Source of the DNA: Legionella sp. PC1000
GTDB taxonomy: Bacteria; Pseudomonadota; Gammaproteobacteria; Legionellales; Legionellaceae
Reading direction: 5' to 3'
Length of the DNA stretch: 64,000 nt
Assembly (NCBI RefSeq): GCF_014109805.1
Contig: NZ_CP059400.1
Location: 1,644,001-1,708,000 of the forward strand
Part shown: piece by piece, positions 1-9,800 of the stretch
Position numbering within the stretch: position 1 is the stretch's first letter
How the letters are laid out: every line of letters starts with the position of its first letter
Translations under genes and position numbers: made by a program
The notes under the pieces: generated by a model
Database searches by the model: none
The model's input: only the letters and a program-made list of their open reading frames with translations
What the model was told of the DNA's origin: nothing

Positions 1-1149
1 GCCGCCGGAGAAATTAACGGCCTTGAGGAAAGGGCTCGTTATATGATCGCTGCTGCAAATGCTGCACTTGCTCCGATCAGATTACCTGAAAAGCCAGGCT
101 TTCTTCGTTACATCACACGTGAGCCATTAGGATTAACCTTAGTGATTGCTCCCTGGAATTATCCTTATCTTACTGCAGTCAATGCAATTATCCCTGCCAT
201 TATGGCGGGAAATGTTGTGTTGCTGAAACATTCAGCACAAACACCACTTGTAGCAGAACGCTTCGCTCAGGCATTTAGGGAAGCAGACCTTCCACAAGGG
301 GTTTTCCAGTATTTGCATCTGACGCATACAGATACGGAAAACATCTTGCATCACCCAGCGATAAATCATGTTGCTTTTACAGGTTCTGTTGCTGGTGGAG
401 AGATGGTTGAGCGAATAACGGCCGGACGTTTTTTGAATGTAGGATTAGAGCTTGGAGGAAAAGATCCTGCGTATGTTCGTTTTGATGCAGATATTGATAA
501 AGCTGTAGATACGCTAATGGATGGGGCGTTTTTTAACTCAGGCCAATCCTGCTGCGGGATAGAGCGTATTTATGTACATAAGAAGGTTTATGATCATTTT
601 CTCAACAAAGCAGTCGCATTGGTTAAACAATATAAACTTGGGCGTCCTGATGAACCGGAAACAACTTTAGGACCACTTGTTCGCCCATCTTCTGCTGAAT
701 TTGTTCGTGCACAGATTCAAGAAGCTTTAACTCAGGGTGCTGTAGCACATATCGACAGTCGAGATTTTGTCATGGATCAACCAGGGTCTGCCTATATGGC
801 TCCGCAGATTTTAACCGAAGTAAACCATAAAATGCGGGTGATGACGGAAGAAACCTTTGGACCAGTGGTCGGCATCATGTCCGTTGACAGCGATGACGAA
901 GCGATTGCATTAATGAATGACAGTAACTATGGATTAACTGCAGCTGTTTTTACCCAAAATATAGACCAAGGAATCGTTATTGGTGAGCAACTTCACACAG
1001 GAACATTCTTTATTAATCGTTGTGATTATCTAGATCCTGCCTTGGCTTGGACTGGCATTAAAAACTCTGGGCGTGGATGTACGCTCTCTTCTATAGGATA
1101 TGCTGTACTGACCCGTCCCAAATCTTTTCATGTAAAAATGATCGATTAG
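1..1149 (+). CDS. Aldehyde dehydrogenase, NAD(P)-dependent (5' partial)
   Basis: The reading frame is open to the left edge of the window, so the gene begins upstream and the first ATG seen (43) is internal. The visible 382 residues are the C-terminal part of an ALDH superfamily enzyme, which oxidises an aldehyde to its acid with NAD(P)+. The PWNYP cofactor-site motif, the general-base Glu in LELGGK (codon 448-450) and the nucleophilic Cys of GQSC (codon 550-552) are all present, so the active site is intact. The alcohol dehydrogenase starts 14 bp downstream, which implies one operon, perhaps for degrading an alcohol or amine. The substrate cannot be read from the sequence. Confidence 0.93.
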   Translation, partial: AAGEINGLEERARYMIAAANAALAPIRLPEKPGFLRYITREPLGLTLVIAPWNYPYLTAVNAIIPAIMAGNVVLLKHSAQTPLVAERFAQAFREADLPQGVFQYLHLTHTDTENILHHPAINHVAFTGSVAGGEMVERITAGRFLNVGLELGGKDPAYVRFDADIDKAVDTLMDGAFFNSGQSCCGIERIYVHKKVYDHFLNKAVALVKQYKLGRPDEPETTLGPLVRPSSAEFVRAQIQEALTQGAVAHIDSRDFVMDQPGSAYMAPQILTEVNHKMRVMTEETFGPVVGIMSVDSDDEAIALMNDSNYGLTAAVFTQNIDQGIVIGEQLHTGTFFINRCDYLDPALAWTGIKNSGRGCTLSSIGYAVLTRPKSFHVKMID

Positions 1150-1163
1150 AAAGGAATTTATAG

Positions 1164-2375
1164 ATGAGCACATTATCATTAACGGCTAACTGGAACTATC
1201 CCACTTCGATAAAGGTGGGGGCAGGGCGTATACGTGAACTGGTTGATGCCTGTCATAGTCTGGGAATGAAATCACCATTGTTAGTTACAGACAGTAACCT
1301 TGCAAAATTGCCAATGATTGAATCCGTATTGAAGAATTGCCATGATGCTGGTTTGCCTATTACTTTATTCGCAGCTGTAAAAGCGAATCCTTCAGGTGAA
1401 AATGTGATGGCAGGTGTAGATATTTACCGAAAAGGACAACATGATGGGGTCATTGCTATGGGAGGTGGATCTGCTCTTGATGCAGGCAAAGCCATCGCAT
1501 TGATGGTTGGACAAAATTGTTCGTTATGGGATTTTGAAGATATAGGAGATAATTGGCGACGGGTGAATGTTGCTGGTATAGCCCCTGTTATCGCGTTACC
1601 AAGTACTGCGGGTACTGGTTCAGAGGTCGGGCGTGCTTCGGTTATTACTGATGCGCAACAACAGCGTAAAAAGATCATTTTTCACCCAAAAATGTTGCCC
1701 GCCATGGTTATTTTAGATCCTGAATTGACGGTTGCTTTACCTCCGAATATCACAGCAGCAACAGGTATGGATGCATTATCTCATTGCTTGGAAGCTTATT
1801 CTGCTCCCGGCTATCATCCATTAGCGGAGGGAATTGCTCTCGAGGGGATACGTCTAATAAAGGAACATTTACCTCGAGTAATGCAAAATGGTAATGATAT
1901 CGACTCGAGAACACAAATGCTTGTCGCTTCGTTAATGGGAGCAACAGCTTTCCAGCGTGGTTTGGGTGCTATGCATGCACTTGCTCATCCCTTAGGAGCA
2001 ATTTACGATGCCCATCATGGTCGATTAAATGCCATTTTAATGCCCTATGTATTGCAAGCCAATCGACCTGAGATCGAACATAAAATAATGCGATTGGCGG
2101 CTTATTTGGAGATTGATAATGGATTTGATGGATTTCTCAATTGGATACTGCAATTGCGTCGTGAATCAGGGATCGAACATTGTTTGACTCAAATTGGCAT
2201 TGATGAGCAACATGTTGCACGTATTGCAATAATGGCAACAGAAGATCCTTCGGCACAAAGCAATCCTATCCTTTTCGACCAGCAGCAATATAGGAGCATT
2301 CTTATGGCCGCAATCCATGGGGATGATTTGCATCATTCCAAGACTTTGGTAATGAGATTGGCGGAAGCACCTTAA
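1164..2375 (+). CDS. Iron-containing alcohol dehydrogenase
   Basis: This 403-residue group III (Fe-type) alcohol dehydrogenase should interconvert an alcohol and an aldehyde with NAD(P). The GGGSALDAGK stretch (about residues 100-109) is the dinucleotide-binding region. The metal ligands fit the family spacing: Asp203 and His207 in GMDALSH, then His271 and His285 in the two downstream His motifs. The start ATG follows AAAGGAATT. The gene lies between an aldehyde dehydrogenase and an amidotransferase with gaps of 14 and 19 bp, so an alcohol-to-aldehyde-to-acid sequence is a reasonable inference. Substrate unknown. Confidence 0.93.
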   Translation: MSTLSLTANWNYPTSIKVGAGRIRELVDACHSLGMKSPLLVTDSNLAKLPMIESVLKNCHDAGLPITLFAAVKANPSGENVMAGVDIYRKGQHDGVIAMGGGSALDAGKAIALMVGQNCSLWDFEDIGDNWRRVNVAGIAPVIALPSTAGTGSEVGRASVITDAQQQRKKIIFHPKMLPAMVILDPELTVALPPNITAATGMDALSHCLEAYSAPGYHPLAEGIALEGIRLIKEHLPRVMQNGNDIDSRTQMLVASLMGATAFQRGLGAMHALAHPLGAIYDAHHGRLNAILMPYVLQANRPEIEHKIMRLAAYLEIDNGFDGFLNWILQLRRESGIEHCLTQIGIDEQHVARIAIMATEDPSAQSNPILFDQQQYRSILMAAIHGDDLHHSKTLVMRLAEAP

Positions 2376-2394
2376 GAAATTCCATAGGGACACT

Positions 2395-3096
2395 ATGAAA
2401 ATCGGAATATTGCAATGTGACCAAGTAGTACCTGAATTAATTCCTGTACATGGCACTTATTCAGAAATGTATGTCAAGTTGCTGCATCAGGCAGAACCCA
2501 ATTTGATATTTACAGTCTATGATGTGTGTCATGGTGAACTACCAGCCCATATTGACGCCGAAGATGCTTATGTTATTACTGGGAGTCGCTATGGTGTCAA
2601 TGACGGTTTTTCATGGATTACTGCACTTGAAGAATTGGTCCGATCTCTTCATGCAAGAAGGAAAAAAGTCGTGGGGATTTGTTTTGGTCATCAGCTTATT
2701 GCGAAGGCATTAGGAGGTAAGGTGATTCAATCTCCCAAGGGTTGGGGGATAGGATTGTCGGTAAATAAAATCACTCAGCATAAATCTTGGATGGATCCAT
2801 CTCTCGGAGCGCTCAACCTACTCGTTAGCCACCAGGATCAAGTTGTACTTCTACCTCCAGAGGCAGAAGTGCTCGCTGGAAGTGATTTCTGTCCGTTTTA
2901 CATGCTGCAAATTCGCAACAACCTGTTTACTGTACAAGGCCATCCTGAGTATAGTAAAAATTATATCCAGGCACTGATTGAAATCCGCAAAAATAAGCTG
3001 AGTAAGGAATTGGTCGATCAGTGTCTAAAATCATTACAGAAACATTGTGATGATAGAGTATTTTCTAGTTGGATTGTTAATTTTTTGAGTTTTTAA
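2395..3096 (+). CDS. Class I (type 1) glutamine amidotransferase
   Basis: This 233-residue free-standing class I glutamine amidotransferase domain resembles the GuaA amidotransferase half. The catalytic triad is visible as Cys96 in GICFGHQ and His183/Glu185 in QGHPEYS. No synthetase domain is attached, so it either supplies ammonia to a partner or hydrolyses a gamma-glutamyl compound. Its place behind an aldehyde and an alcohol dehydrogenase recalls gamma-glutamyl amine pathways such as Puu, where an amidotransferase-fold hydrolase releases glutamate. That role is inference only, because the glutamylating enzyme would lie outside the window. Confidence 0.88.
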   Translation: MKIGILQCDQVVPELIPVHGTYSEMYVKLLHQAEPNLIFTVYDVCHGELPAHIDAEDAYVITGSRYGVNDGFSWITALEELVRSLHARRKKVVGICFGHQLIAKALGGKVIQSPKGWGIGLSVNKITQHKSWMDPSLGALNLLVSHQDQVVLLPPEAEVLAGSDFCPFYMLQIRNNLFTVQGHPEYSKNYIQALIEIRKNKLSKELVDQCLKSLQKHCDDRVFSSWIVNFLSF

Positions 3097-3219
3097 AATA
3101 AGAAAGTACTGTATGCTTCAACTTTTTTGTTGAAATATCAATAGGTCATGGTTGAATTTAAATTTATTTGCTAGAATCTAAAGGGATTTAAAAAATATTA
3201 AACTTATAGGGAGAATAAA

Positions 3220-3399
3220 ATGAAACGTTTCGCTTTTGTTGCTGCAACTGGTTTATTGGCATTAGCGTTAACTGCATGTGGTGAGCAAAGTAACAAGCAA
3301 CCCGCTGCAGGAACCACTACGGATACGACTACGACCACACCTCAACCAGCACAAACTCAACCAGCTGGTGGAACTCAAAACCAAACTCCAAACCAGTAA
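3220..3399 (+). CDS. Small lipoprotein with Thr/Pro/Gln-rich tail
   Basis: This gene encodes 59 residues beginning MKRFAFVAATGLLALALTAC. That is a lipoprotein signal peptide whose lipobox LTAC puts the lipidated Cys at position 20. The mature peptide is only about 40 residues, rich in Thr, Pro and Gln and low in complexity, so it is probably a disordered envelope-tethered peptide. The start has a good ribosome-binding site (AGGGAGA, 6 nt upstream). The family is not recognised and the function is unknown. A palindrome that could end the transcript follows directly. Confidence 0.82.
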   Translation: MKRFAFVAATGLLALALTACGEQSNKQPAAGTTTDTTTTTPQPAQTQPAGGTQNQTPNQ

Positions 3400-3404
3400 A
3401 TTTT

Positions 3405-3442
3405 TTGACCTGGGTGAAGGCTTAGGCCATAACCCAGGTCAA
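3405..3442 (+). terminator. Hairpin between lipoprotein and cinA
   Basis: An 11-bp perfect inverted repeat (TTGACCTGGGT / ACCCAGGTCAA) has a 16-nt loop. It starts 5 bp after the lipoprotein stop and ends 13 bp before the cinA ATG. It is followed by only three T residues, so it may be a weak terminator or a remnant of the CCTGGGTGAAG-type intergenic repeat seen elsewhere in the window. Confidence 0.5.
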
Positions 3443-3455
3443 TTTCAGTATATTC

Positions 3456-3938
3456 ATGAGTCCATTTGATAAACTAATCAAAGAAATTTCAACAATTCTA
3501 AAAAAAAAGAATTGGCAACTCGTCACGGCTGAATCATGTACTGGAGGCCTCATCGCAAGTTATCTCACTGAAATTTCTGGAAGTTCAGTCTGGTTTGAAC
3601 GTGGATTTGTTACGTACAGTAATCTAGCCAAAGAAGAACTCTTGTCAGTGCCTAAACAATTAATTGAGGAATATGGTGCAGTCAGTGAACCTGTTGCACA
3701 GGCTATGGCGATTGGTGCTTTACAACATAGTGCAGGACATGTCGCTGTATCAGTTACTGGTATTGCAGGCCCGGACGGAGGCAGTCTTGAGAAGCCAGTG
3801 GGTACTGTGTGTTTTGGTTGGGCAGCTCGAGGGATGAATCCTAGAATATTAAGAAAACAGTTCACTGGAAACCGGCAAGACATACGCTTGGCTGCATGCC
3901 AAGAAGCTTTATCAGGCATTCTTTCTTACATCAAGTAG
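3456..3938 (+). CDS. cinA: CinA-family nicotinamide-nucleotide amidohydrolase (PncC type)
   Basis: At 160 residues this matches the stand-alone C-terminal domain of CinA (PncC), which deamidates NMN to nicotinate mononucleotide in pyridine nucleotide salvage. The signature TAESCTGGL near residue 24 contains the active-site Ser, and VTGIAGPDGG (about 107-116) is the second conserved loop. The N-terminal COG1058 domain of full-length CinA is absent, as in many gammaproteobacteria. A position upstream of recA is common for this family. No strong Shine-Dalgarno is seen, but the ATG at 3456 gives the expected domain length. Confidence 0.92.
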   Translation: MSPFDKLIKEISTILKKKNWQLVTAESCTGGLIASYLTEISGSSVWFERGFVTYSNLAKEELLSVPKQLIEEYGAVSEPVAQAMAIGALQHSAGHVAVSVTGIAGPDGGSLEKPVGTVCFGWAARGMNPRILRKQFTGNRQDIRLAACQEALSGILSYIK

Positions 3939-3999
3939 TATAGATATATTTGAAATTTATGTTTTTGACAGTAGAGCCAAGCCTGGGCATGTAACCTAC

Positions 4000-4233
4000 C
4001 TACTTTTGTGGAAGTATGCTGGTTAAATCATTAGCCAATGACAGCCCCTTCCTTTTAAATTCAATTTGAGCACGATCTGTAAAACTTATTCTTGATTCCT
4101 CTGGTGTGGGAAAAAAAAGATGCTTAGCGGCATTAGATATATTAATTACTACACGTTCTGCATATAATGAAGTAGCTATGACGTCAGAAATTGGTGATGG
4201 TTTTTCATTTTTACTTTGCATGCAATTTTCCAT
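4000..4233 (-). CDS. Hypothetical 77-residue protein
   Basis: A reverse-strand frame of 77 codons lies between cinA and recA, where nothing else is encoded. The product is mixed and soluble-looking, with no signal peptide, membrane segment or motif that I recognise. Composition looks protein-like (a Ser/Ile-rich first half, then a charged stretch near FTDRAQIEFKRKG). Neither the ATG at 4233 nor the one at 4221 has a clear ribosome-binding site, so expression is uncertain. Confidence 0.5.
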   Translation of the reverse strand: MENCMQSKNEKPSPISDVIATSLYAERVVINISNAAKHLFFPTPEESRISFTDRAQIEFKRKGLSLANDLTSILPQK

Positions 4234-4439
4234 ATTAAAAAATTATTTGTTAAAATTTTAACATATAGTAATAAATTTAATCAACACCTGACCAAGAAAG
4301 GATATTATTGGGTTTTCTCTTTATTCTTAAAACATGGATTTTCGACCCCGTAGTTCACTTTCCTTTTCTGGGTCATTGATTCTATTTTTGCATTACTTAG
4401 GCTTGAGCAAAAAAAACTCTTTTAATCCAGTGAATCAAT

Positions 4440-4468
4440 TTGCTGCTTGTTCCTATCTGTGTGATAAT
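4440..4468 (+). promoter_or_regulatory. Probable sigma-70 promoter of recA
   Basis: TTGCTG (4440-4445) and GATAAT (4463-4468) are separated by exactly 17 bp, about 37 bp before the recA ATG. This is the best -35/-10 pair in the 270-bp gap. I see no E. coli-type LexA operator (CTGT-N8-ACAG) here. That would fit recA not being under a classical LexA circuit, which has been reported for Legionella. Confidence 0.6.
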
Positions 4469-4505
4469 TTTACCCTTGCATAACTCTAACTACCTGGAAA
4501 ATATT

Positions 4506-5552
4506 ATGGAAGAAAACAAACAAAAAGCATTATCAGCTGCCCTCTCTCAAATTGAACGTCAATTTGGTAAAGGATCAGTGATGCGTATGGGAGACAGCAC
4601 CGTATCCCGAGATATAGAAGCCATTTCAACAGGATCTTTAGGATTGGATATCGCATTGGGGATTGGTGGTCTGCCCAAAGGGCGTGTTGTTGAAATTTAT
4701 GGTCCCGAATCTTCTGGTAAAACTACTTTGACCTTACAAGTAATTGCAGAATGTCAAAAAATGGGAGGCACTGCCGCATTTATTGACGCAGAACATGCTT
4801 TAGATCCTAGTTATGCACAAAAACTAGGTGTTAATGTGGATGAATTATTGGTTTCTCAACCGGATACAGGGGAGCAAGCTCTGGAGATTACTGATATGCT
4901 GGTTCGTTCAGCCGCTGTAGATGTAATTATCGTCGACTCTGTTGCGGCATTGACTCCCAAAGCAGAAATTGAAGGGGAAATGGGGGATTCACATGTTGGT
5001 TTACAAGCTCGACTTATGTCGCAAGCGTTACGTAAATTGACCGCTAATATTAAACGGTCCAATACCCTAGTTATTTTCATTAACCAAATCCGTATGAAAA
5101 TTGGTGTGATGTTTGGCAGCCCTGAAACAACCACTGGTGGCAATGCATTGAAGTTCTATGCTTCTGTCCGCTTGGATATCCGTCGCATTGGGTCAATTAA
5201 AAAAGGCGAAGAAGTTTTAGGTAGTGAAACCCGCGTTAAAGTAGTTAAAAATAAAGTTGCCCCACCATTCAAAATGACTGAATTTGATATTCTTTATAAT
5301 GAAGGTATTTCTCGTGAAAGTGAAATTATCAACTTGGGTGTCCAACTCAATCTGATTGAAAAATCGGGTGCTTGGTACAGTTATAAAGGAGAGAAAATTG
5401 GCCAAGGTAAGGATAATGTTCGCTTGTACCTTAAGGAGAATTCTCAAGTTGCAGCAGTTCTTGAGCAGCAAATCCGTACTGAGCTCCTAGAGAAAAAACT
5501 ACCTATGCTTGCATCAGCTAGTGCCGATGAATTTGAGACAATTGATGACTAA
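4506..5552 (+). CDS. recA: Recombinase RecA
   Basis: This 348-residue RecA protein is the ATP-dependent strand-exchange protein of homologous recombination and the trigger of damage responses. The Walker A motif GPESSGKT lies at residues 66-73, followed by the VDSVAAL Walker B region and the L1/L2 DNA-binding loops. The length equals the usual bacterial RecA. I chose the ATG at 4506 ([10 protein letters not shown]). A longer in-frame TTG at 4440 coincides with the -35 box and adds a non-conserved leader. The stop codon overlaps the recX start by 8 nt, so the two are co-transcribed. Confidence 0.98.
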   Translation: MEENKQKALSAALSQIERQFGKGSVMRMGDSTVSRDIEAISTGSLGLDIALGIGGLPKGRVVEIYGPESSGKTTLTLQVIAECQKMGGTAAFIDAEHALDPSYAQKLGVNVDELLVSQPDTGEQALEITDMLVRSAAVDVIIVDSVAALTPKAEIEGEMGDSHVGLQARLMSQALRKLTANIKRSNTLVIFINQIRMKIGVMFGSPETTTGGNALKFYASVRLDIRRIGSIKKGEEVLGSETRVKVVKNKVAPPFKMTEFDILYNEGISRESEIINLGVQLNLIEKSGAWYSYKGEKIGQGKDNVRLYLKENSQVAAVLEQQIRTELLEKKLPMLASASADEFETIDD

Positions 5553-5985
5553 AGCATTTGATAGTGCTATGCGCCTGTTATCCAGGCGCGAGCACAGTAG
5601 GGTAGAGCTTTATGATAAATTAAAACAAAAAGGATATAATCCAATAGAAATAAAAAATGCACTGGAGGAATGCCAACGCTTGGATTTACAAAATGATTAT
5701 CGTTTTGTAGAAATATACAGCCGGTCACGCATTCGTCAGGGTTATGGACCTTTAAAAATAAGTCAGGAATTAAGTAGTAAAGGAATTAACAAGGAATTAA
5801 TTCATCAATTCTTACAGCAAGAGGAAGATAATTGGTTGACTTATGCCTTAGATGTCTGGCGAAAAAAAAGTAAAGGTCAATGTGATTTATCTTTTGAGGA
5901 ACTCCAAAAGCAGCAGCGGTTTTTGCTTTATCGCGGATTTGGTATGGATATCATTGCTCGAGTAAAAAAAGAATTGGAAAAATAA
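5545..5985 (+). CDS. recX: Regulatory protein RecX
   Basis: This 146-residue RecX-family protein binds RecA filaments and limits their extension. It has the typical three-helix repeat architecture (for example [16 protein letters not shown] near the start and [15 protein letters not shown] in the middle). The ATG at 5545 overlaps the recA stop by 8 nt, consistent with translational coupling. An in-frame ATG at 5509 lies inside recA and is rejected. A large palindromic repeat follows 27 bp downstream. Confidence 0.92.
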   Translation: MTKAFDSAMRLLSRREHSRVELYDKLKQKGYNPIEIKNALEECQRLDLQNDYRFVEIYSRSRIRQGYGPLKISQELSSKGINKELIHQFLQQEEDNWLTYALDVWRKKSKGQCDLSFEELQKQQRFLLYRGFGMDIIARVKKELEK

Positions 5986-6012
5986 AAATGAAATCGTATC
6001 CTAGGTACTTTG

Positions 6013-6203
6013 TAGCCTGGGTGAAGGCGGAACCGTACTGACATTGAGTTAAGAGATAAATGTTTTGACTACGTCCCGCGGCTTGTCCGCGGGATCCAAA
6101 GTATCTCTCACCATCACTGGATCCTGCGGACAAGCCGCAGGACGTAGAAGTAAAGTCAAATGTCGTAACTCAATGTCAGTGCAGCTCCGCTTCACCCAGG
6201 CTA
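6013..6203. repeat. Large intergenic palindrome (family 1, full copy)
   Basis: This 191-bp nested inverted repeat fills the recX-alaS gap. From outside inward the arms are TAGCCTGGGTGAAG / CTTCACCCAGGCTA, then ACTGACATTGAGTTA / TAACTCAATGTCAGT, then CTACGTCCCGCGGCTTG / the matching CAAGCCGCAGGACGTAG. The whole could fold into a long hairpin. Related pieces occur near 9.7, 14.4, 27.3, 31.5, 42.95 and 53.1 kb, so it is a dispersed MITE-like or REP-like element without coding capacity. Confidence 0.85.
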
Positions 6204-6238
6204 AAGATTAAATTAACTCAAATTGGTGTTGATTATAA

Positions 6239-8863
6239 ATGAAAAGTTCTGAAATTAGACAAGCATTCTTTGATTATTTCACACAACGTGGTCATCAATT
6301 AGTGGAATCCAGTTCCTTAGTTCCTGCGAATGATCCTACTTTATTATTTACTAATGCAGGTATGGTGCAATTTAAGGATTTATTTTTAGGACTTGAAACA
6401 CGCGCTTATCAACGAGCGGTCACTGCACAACGTTGTGTGCGTGCAGGAGGTAAACACAATGACTTGGAGAATGTGGGTTATACAGCAAGACACCATACAT
6501 TTTTTGAAATGTTGGGTAACTTTAGTTTCGGAGATTATTTTAAGCGAGAAGCAATAAAATTTGCTTGGGAATTTTTAACTCAAGTTCTGCATTTACCCGA
6601 AGAGCGTTTGTGGGTAACTGTTTATAAAGAAGATCAGGAAGCAGAAGATATCTGGCTTAAAGAAATGAAAGTTTCGGCTGCACGATTTTCGCGTTGCGGG
6701 GAAAAGGATAATTTTTGGTCCATGGGGGATACTGGCCCTTGTGGTCCTTGCACTGAAATCTTTTATGATCATGGCCCTGAAATTCCAGGGGGTCCTCCAG
6801 GGACTCCTGATGAAGATGGGGACCGATATATAGAAATTTGGAACCTGGTATTCATGCAGTTTAACCGGGATAAGGAAGGGAATTTGCATCCTTTACCTAA
6901 ACCTTCTGTAGATACAGGGATGGGCCTTGAGCGCCTCGCTGCAGTAGTCCAGGGCGTGCACAGTAACTATGAAACGGATATTTTCCAGCATTTAATTCAA
7001 TCTGCTGCAAAACTTTCAAAGACTTATGTCGCTATAGAAGATGGAAAGATCACATCTAACCTGCCTCTCGATTTAAACCATACCTCTTTAAAAGTAATTG
7101 CAGATCATATTCGTTCTTGTGCATTTTTAATTGCCGATGGAGTGATTCCAGGTAATGAAGGACGAGGATATGTGCTCAGAAGAATCATAAGAAGAGCAGT
7201 ACGACATGGTAATAAGTTGGGCTTGCCAACACCATTTTTTTCACGCTTGGTAGAGCCCTTAATTCAAGTAATGGGGGATGCATATCCTGAATTGATAAAA
7301 TTTAAAGCGCATATAGAAAAAATCCTTAATCAAGAAGAAAATCAATTTGCACGTACGCTGGATCAGGGTTTACGTCTCTTGCAAGAACAAATGCATTCTC
7401 TAGGAGGCCACGAAATATCTGGAGAGATCGCATTTAAACTGTATGACACTTATGGTTTTCCGGTTGATTTAACTGCTGATATAGCGAGAGAACAAGGGCT
7501 TTATGTGGATATGGATGGTTTTAATCAATTGATGCAACAGCAAAGAGAGCAATCTCAAGCTGCTAGCCAATTCAGCATGGATTATAGCACCAGTGCCCAA
7601 TTGGACTACCAATCTGATTTTCATGGCTATGAGAAAAAGGAAACAGAAGCAAAAATTATTGCCTTATTGCACGAAGGAAGCGAAGTGCAAATCTTAAGTC
7701 AAGGGATGCAAGGAGCTTTAGTTTTGGATCACACGCCTTTTTACGCAGAAAGTGGTGGCCAAGTAGGGGATAAAGGGCTATTAACCAGTGCGGGCTTACG
7801 TTTTCGAGTCGATGATACACAAAAAACAGGTCAAGCCATAGTGCATTATGGCGAAGTAGTGGAAGGTACTGCAACTTTAGATCAATTAGTTAAGGCACAA
7901 ATAGACAATGAGCGTCGAGAAGCAATTCGTTTAAATCATACAGCCACTCATTTATTGCATGCTGCTTTAAAAACAGTAGTTGGATCCCAAGTCCAGCAAA
8001 AAGGTTCATTGGTTGATGCGGAGCGTGCGCGTTTTGACTTTTCTCATTTTGAACCATTAACCGCAGAACAAATTAAAGAAATTGAATCGTTGGTTAATGA
8101 TCAAATTCGGGCCAATCATGAAGTGGTAACTCGAATTATGGATATTGATTCTGCTAAAAAAAGTGGTGCAGTAGCTCTTTTTGGAGAGAAATATACTGAT
8201 AAAGTGCGCGTATTATCCATGGGTGAATTCTCTAAAGAACTTTGTGGTGGAACGCATGCGCAACGGACAGGTGATATTGGTCTATTTAAAATTGTTGCTG
8301 AATACGGGATTGCCAGTGGCGTGAGGCGTATCGAGATGGTGACAGGGCGTTATGCTCTAGCATGGGTTAATGAACAACAGTTCATGCTGAATGAGTTAGC
8401 TTCTTTGTTAAAAACCACAGCAAATAGTTTACCGGATAAAGTGGGACAGCTACTTACTGAAAATAAAGGTTTGGAAAAGGAAATCGCCAAATTACAAAGT
8501 GAGAAAGCACAAAAATCAGGTGCTGATCTGGCAAATGAAGTGGAAAAAATTAACGGAATTAGTTTGCTTGTAAAACGATTGGAAGGTGTAGATAGCCAAA
8601 CCATGCGTACTACCTTGGATCAACTGAAATCCAGACTCGATTCAGCTGTCATTGTTTTATTTACCGTAGACCAAAATAAAATGAATGTGATTGCAGGAGT
8701 GAGTAAAAATATTTTAGGTAAAGCACCTGCTGCAGCCGCTTTAGTAAGGCATCTCTGTGGAAAAGGCGGTGGCCGTGATGATATGGCCCAAGGCGGCGGG
8801 GAGGTCCCACCTGATTTAGAGAAAAAGATAGAAGAAATTAGAGAAATGGTGCTCCGTTCGTAA
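6239..8863 (+). CDS. alaS: Alanyl-tRNA synthetase
   Basis: This 874-residue class II alanyl-tRNA synthetase charges tRNA-Ala in the cytoplasm. The order is N-terminal catalytic domain ([14 protein letters not shown] onward), tRNA-recognition helices, editing domain and C-Ala domain. The editing-site metal motifs are visible as HTATH (residues 567-571) and CGGTH (669-673), and the glycine-rich [13 protein letters not shown] lies near the C-terminus. Length is normal for the family. The recX-alaS neighbourhood is common in gammaproteobacteria, but here a 191-bp palindrome separates the two. Confidence 0.98.
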   Translation: MKSSEIRQAFFDYFTQRGHQLVESSSLVPANDPTLLFTNAGMVQFKDLFLGLETRAYQRAVTAQRCVRAGGKHNDLENVGYTARHHTFFEMLGNFSFGDYFKREAIKFAWEFLTQVLHLPEERLWVTVYKEDQEAEDIWLKEMKVSAARFSRCGEKDNFWSMGDTGPCGPCTEIFYDHGPEIPGGPPGTPDEDGDRYIEIWNLVFMQFNRDKEGNLHPLPKPSVDTGMGLERLAAVVQGVHSNYETDIFQHLIQSAAKLSKTYVAIEDGKITSNLPLDLNHTSLKVIADHIRSCAFLIADGVIPGNEGRGYVLRRIIRRAVRHGNKLGLPTPFFSRLVEPLIQVMGDAYPELIKFKAHIEKILNQEENQFARTLDQGLRLLQEQMHSLGGHEISGEIAFKLYDTYGFPVDLTADIAREQGLYVDMDGFNQLMQQQREQSQAASQFSMDYSTSAQLDYQSDFHGYEKKETEAKIIALLHEGSEVQILSQGMQGALVLDHTPFYAESGGQVGDKGLLTSAGLRFRVDDTQKTGQAIVHYGEVVEGTATLDQLVKAQIDNERREAIRLNHTATHLLHAALKTVVGSQVQQKGSLVDAERARFDFSHFEPLTAEQIKEIESLVNDQIRANHEVVTRIMDIDSAKKSGAVALFGEKYTDKVRVLSMGEFSKELCGGTHAQRTGDIGLFKIVAEYGIASGVRRIEMVTGRYALAWVNEQQFMLNELASLLKTTANSLPDKVGQLLTENKGLEKEIAKLQSEKAQKSGADLANEVEKINGISLLVKRLEGVDSQTMRTTLDQLKSRLDSAVIVLFTVDQNKMNVIAGVSKNILGKAPAAAALVRHLCGKGGGRDDMAQGGGEVPPDLEKKIEEIREMVLRS

Positions 8864-8873
8864 AAATGATATT

Positions 8874-8899
8874 AAGTAGCCTATCTTCTCAGGCTACTT
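8874..8899 (+). terminator. Hairpin downstream of alaS
   Basis: A 9-bp inverted repeat (AAGTAGCCT / AGGCTACTT) with an 8-nt loop lies 10 bp after the alaS stop. It has no strong T-run, so termination would be partial. Confidence 0.5.
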
Positions 8900-8931
8900 A
8901 TCTTGAAAACAACCATACATAAGGACATGAC

Positions 8932-9318
8932 ATGAGTTTTCTGCAAGAGTTTAAGCAATTTGCTATCAAAGGAAATGTGATGGATCTTGCGGTTGCTGTG
9001 GTTATAGGCGCTGCATTTGGCAAAATTATTAGCTCACTTGTCAGTGGTATTATCATGCCTATAATTGGTTTATTATTGGGTGGAATCAATGTCGCCAATA
9101 GGACGTTTACTGTGGGTGATGCGGTTGTAAAGTGGGGCGAGTTTCTCCAGGCAGTGATTGATTTTACTATCATTTCGTTTTCAATTTTTGTAGCAATTAA
9201 AGTGATTTCTTTGTTAAGAAAAGAGGAGGAAAAGAAAGAAACCCCAACAAAGGAAGAAGCTTTATTAACTGAAATTCGCGACTTACTGAAGGAAAAGACA
9301 GGAACACCAAGACAATAG
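8932..9318 (+). CDS. mscL: Large-conductance mechanosensitive channel MscL
   Basis: This 128-residue MscL is the homopentameric inner-membrane channel that releases solutes on hypo-osmotic shock. The conserved N-terminal amphipathic helix and first transmembrane helix are clear ([20 protein letters not shown]), followed by the second helix (about 73-95) and a charged C-terminal helix. Length is normal (about 130-140). Monocistronic in appearance, with its own 68-bp upstream gap. Confidence 0.97.
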   Translation: MSFLQEFKQFAIKGNVMDLAVAVVIGAAFGKIISSLVSGIIMPIIGLLLGGINVANRTFTVGDAVVKWGEFLQAVIDFTIISFSIFVAIKVISLLRKEEEKKETPTKEEALLTEIRDLLKEKTGTPRQ

Positions 9319-9412
9319 TTTTTTGATCCATAGACTTTTTCATCTTTAGACTCCTAAGTATTTGTAAATCTGCTATAATTTTAAACAGAAACCCTCATTA
9401 ATAAGGATAATT

Positions 9413-9610
9413 ATGGCCGGGCTATTGAACTTAATCGCTGTAATTGTGGTTTTCGGGGTGGCTTTGTGGTTAATCAATACTTTTATTCCAATGCCGCCAT
9501 CAATTAAAAGTCTATTAAATGTATTGGTACTTATCATTCTTGTTATCTACATTTTACAATTTTTTGACTTGATAAAAACAATCTTACCTATGATTAAGAT
9601 CTTAAAATAA
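9413..9610 (+). CDS. Small two-helix membrane protein (Thivi_2564-like)
   Basis: The product is a 65-residue, almost wholly hydrophobic protein with two predicted transmembrane helices split by a PMPPSIKSLLN turn. It resembles the small family named Thivi_2564 in automated annotation, which has no known function. An AAGGATAATT ribosome-binding region precedes the ATG. A TATAAT-like box at about 9374 may be its promoter. Confidence 0.75.
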   Translation: MAGLLNLIAVIVVFGVALWLINTFIPMPPSIKSLLNVLVLIILVIYILQFFDLIKTILPMIKILK

Positions 9611-9695
9611 AGCAATTGAATACTCAGTAGGTTGGGTCATTTTGCCCTGAGGGATCGTCAGTTTTTTGATGAGAACCCCACACTAATTTTTTCGC

Positions 9696-9800
9696 CTACG
9701 TACCTGCTTTAAGCGCATATCCAGAACGATATTTTAAGATGCCACTGAGCATTTCTATAGCAGGATCCCCTGGATACCGCGCATAAAGCGCGGTACGTAG
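9696..9800. repeat. Family 1 repeat, diverged copy
   Basis: A 105-bp imperfect palindrome runs from CTACGTACC to GGTACGTAG, with the arm TGGATACCGCGCATAAAGCG matching a decayed left arm. It lies in the 418-bp convergent gap between the small membrane protein and the reductase (9611-10028), where I see no convincing gene. Confidence 0.7.

Noticed and set aside
4440..4505. N-terminal extension of RecA from a TTG
   Set aside because: The TTG coincides with the -35 box and the added 22 residues are not RecA-like.
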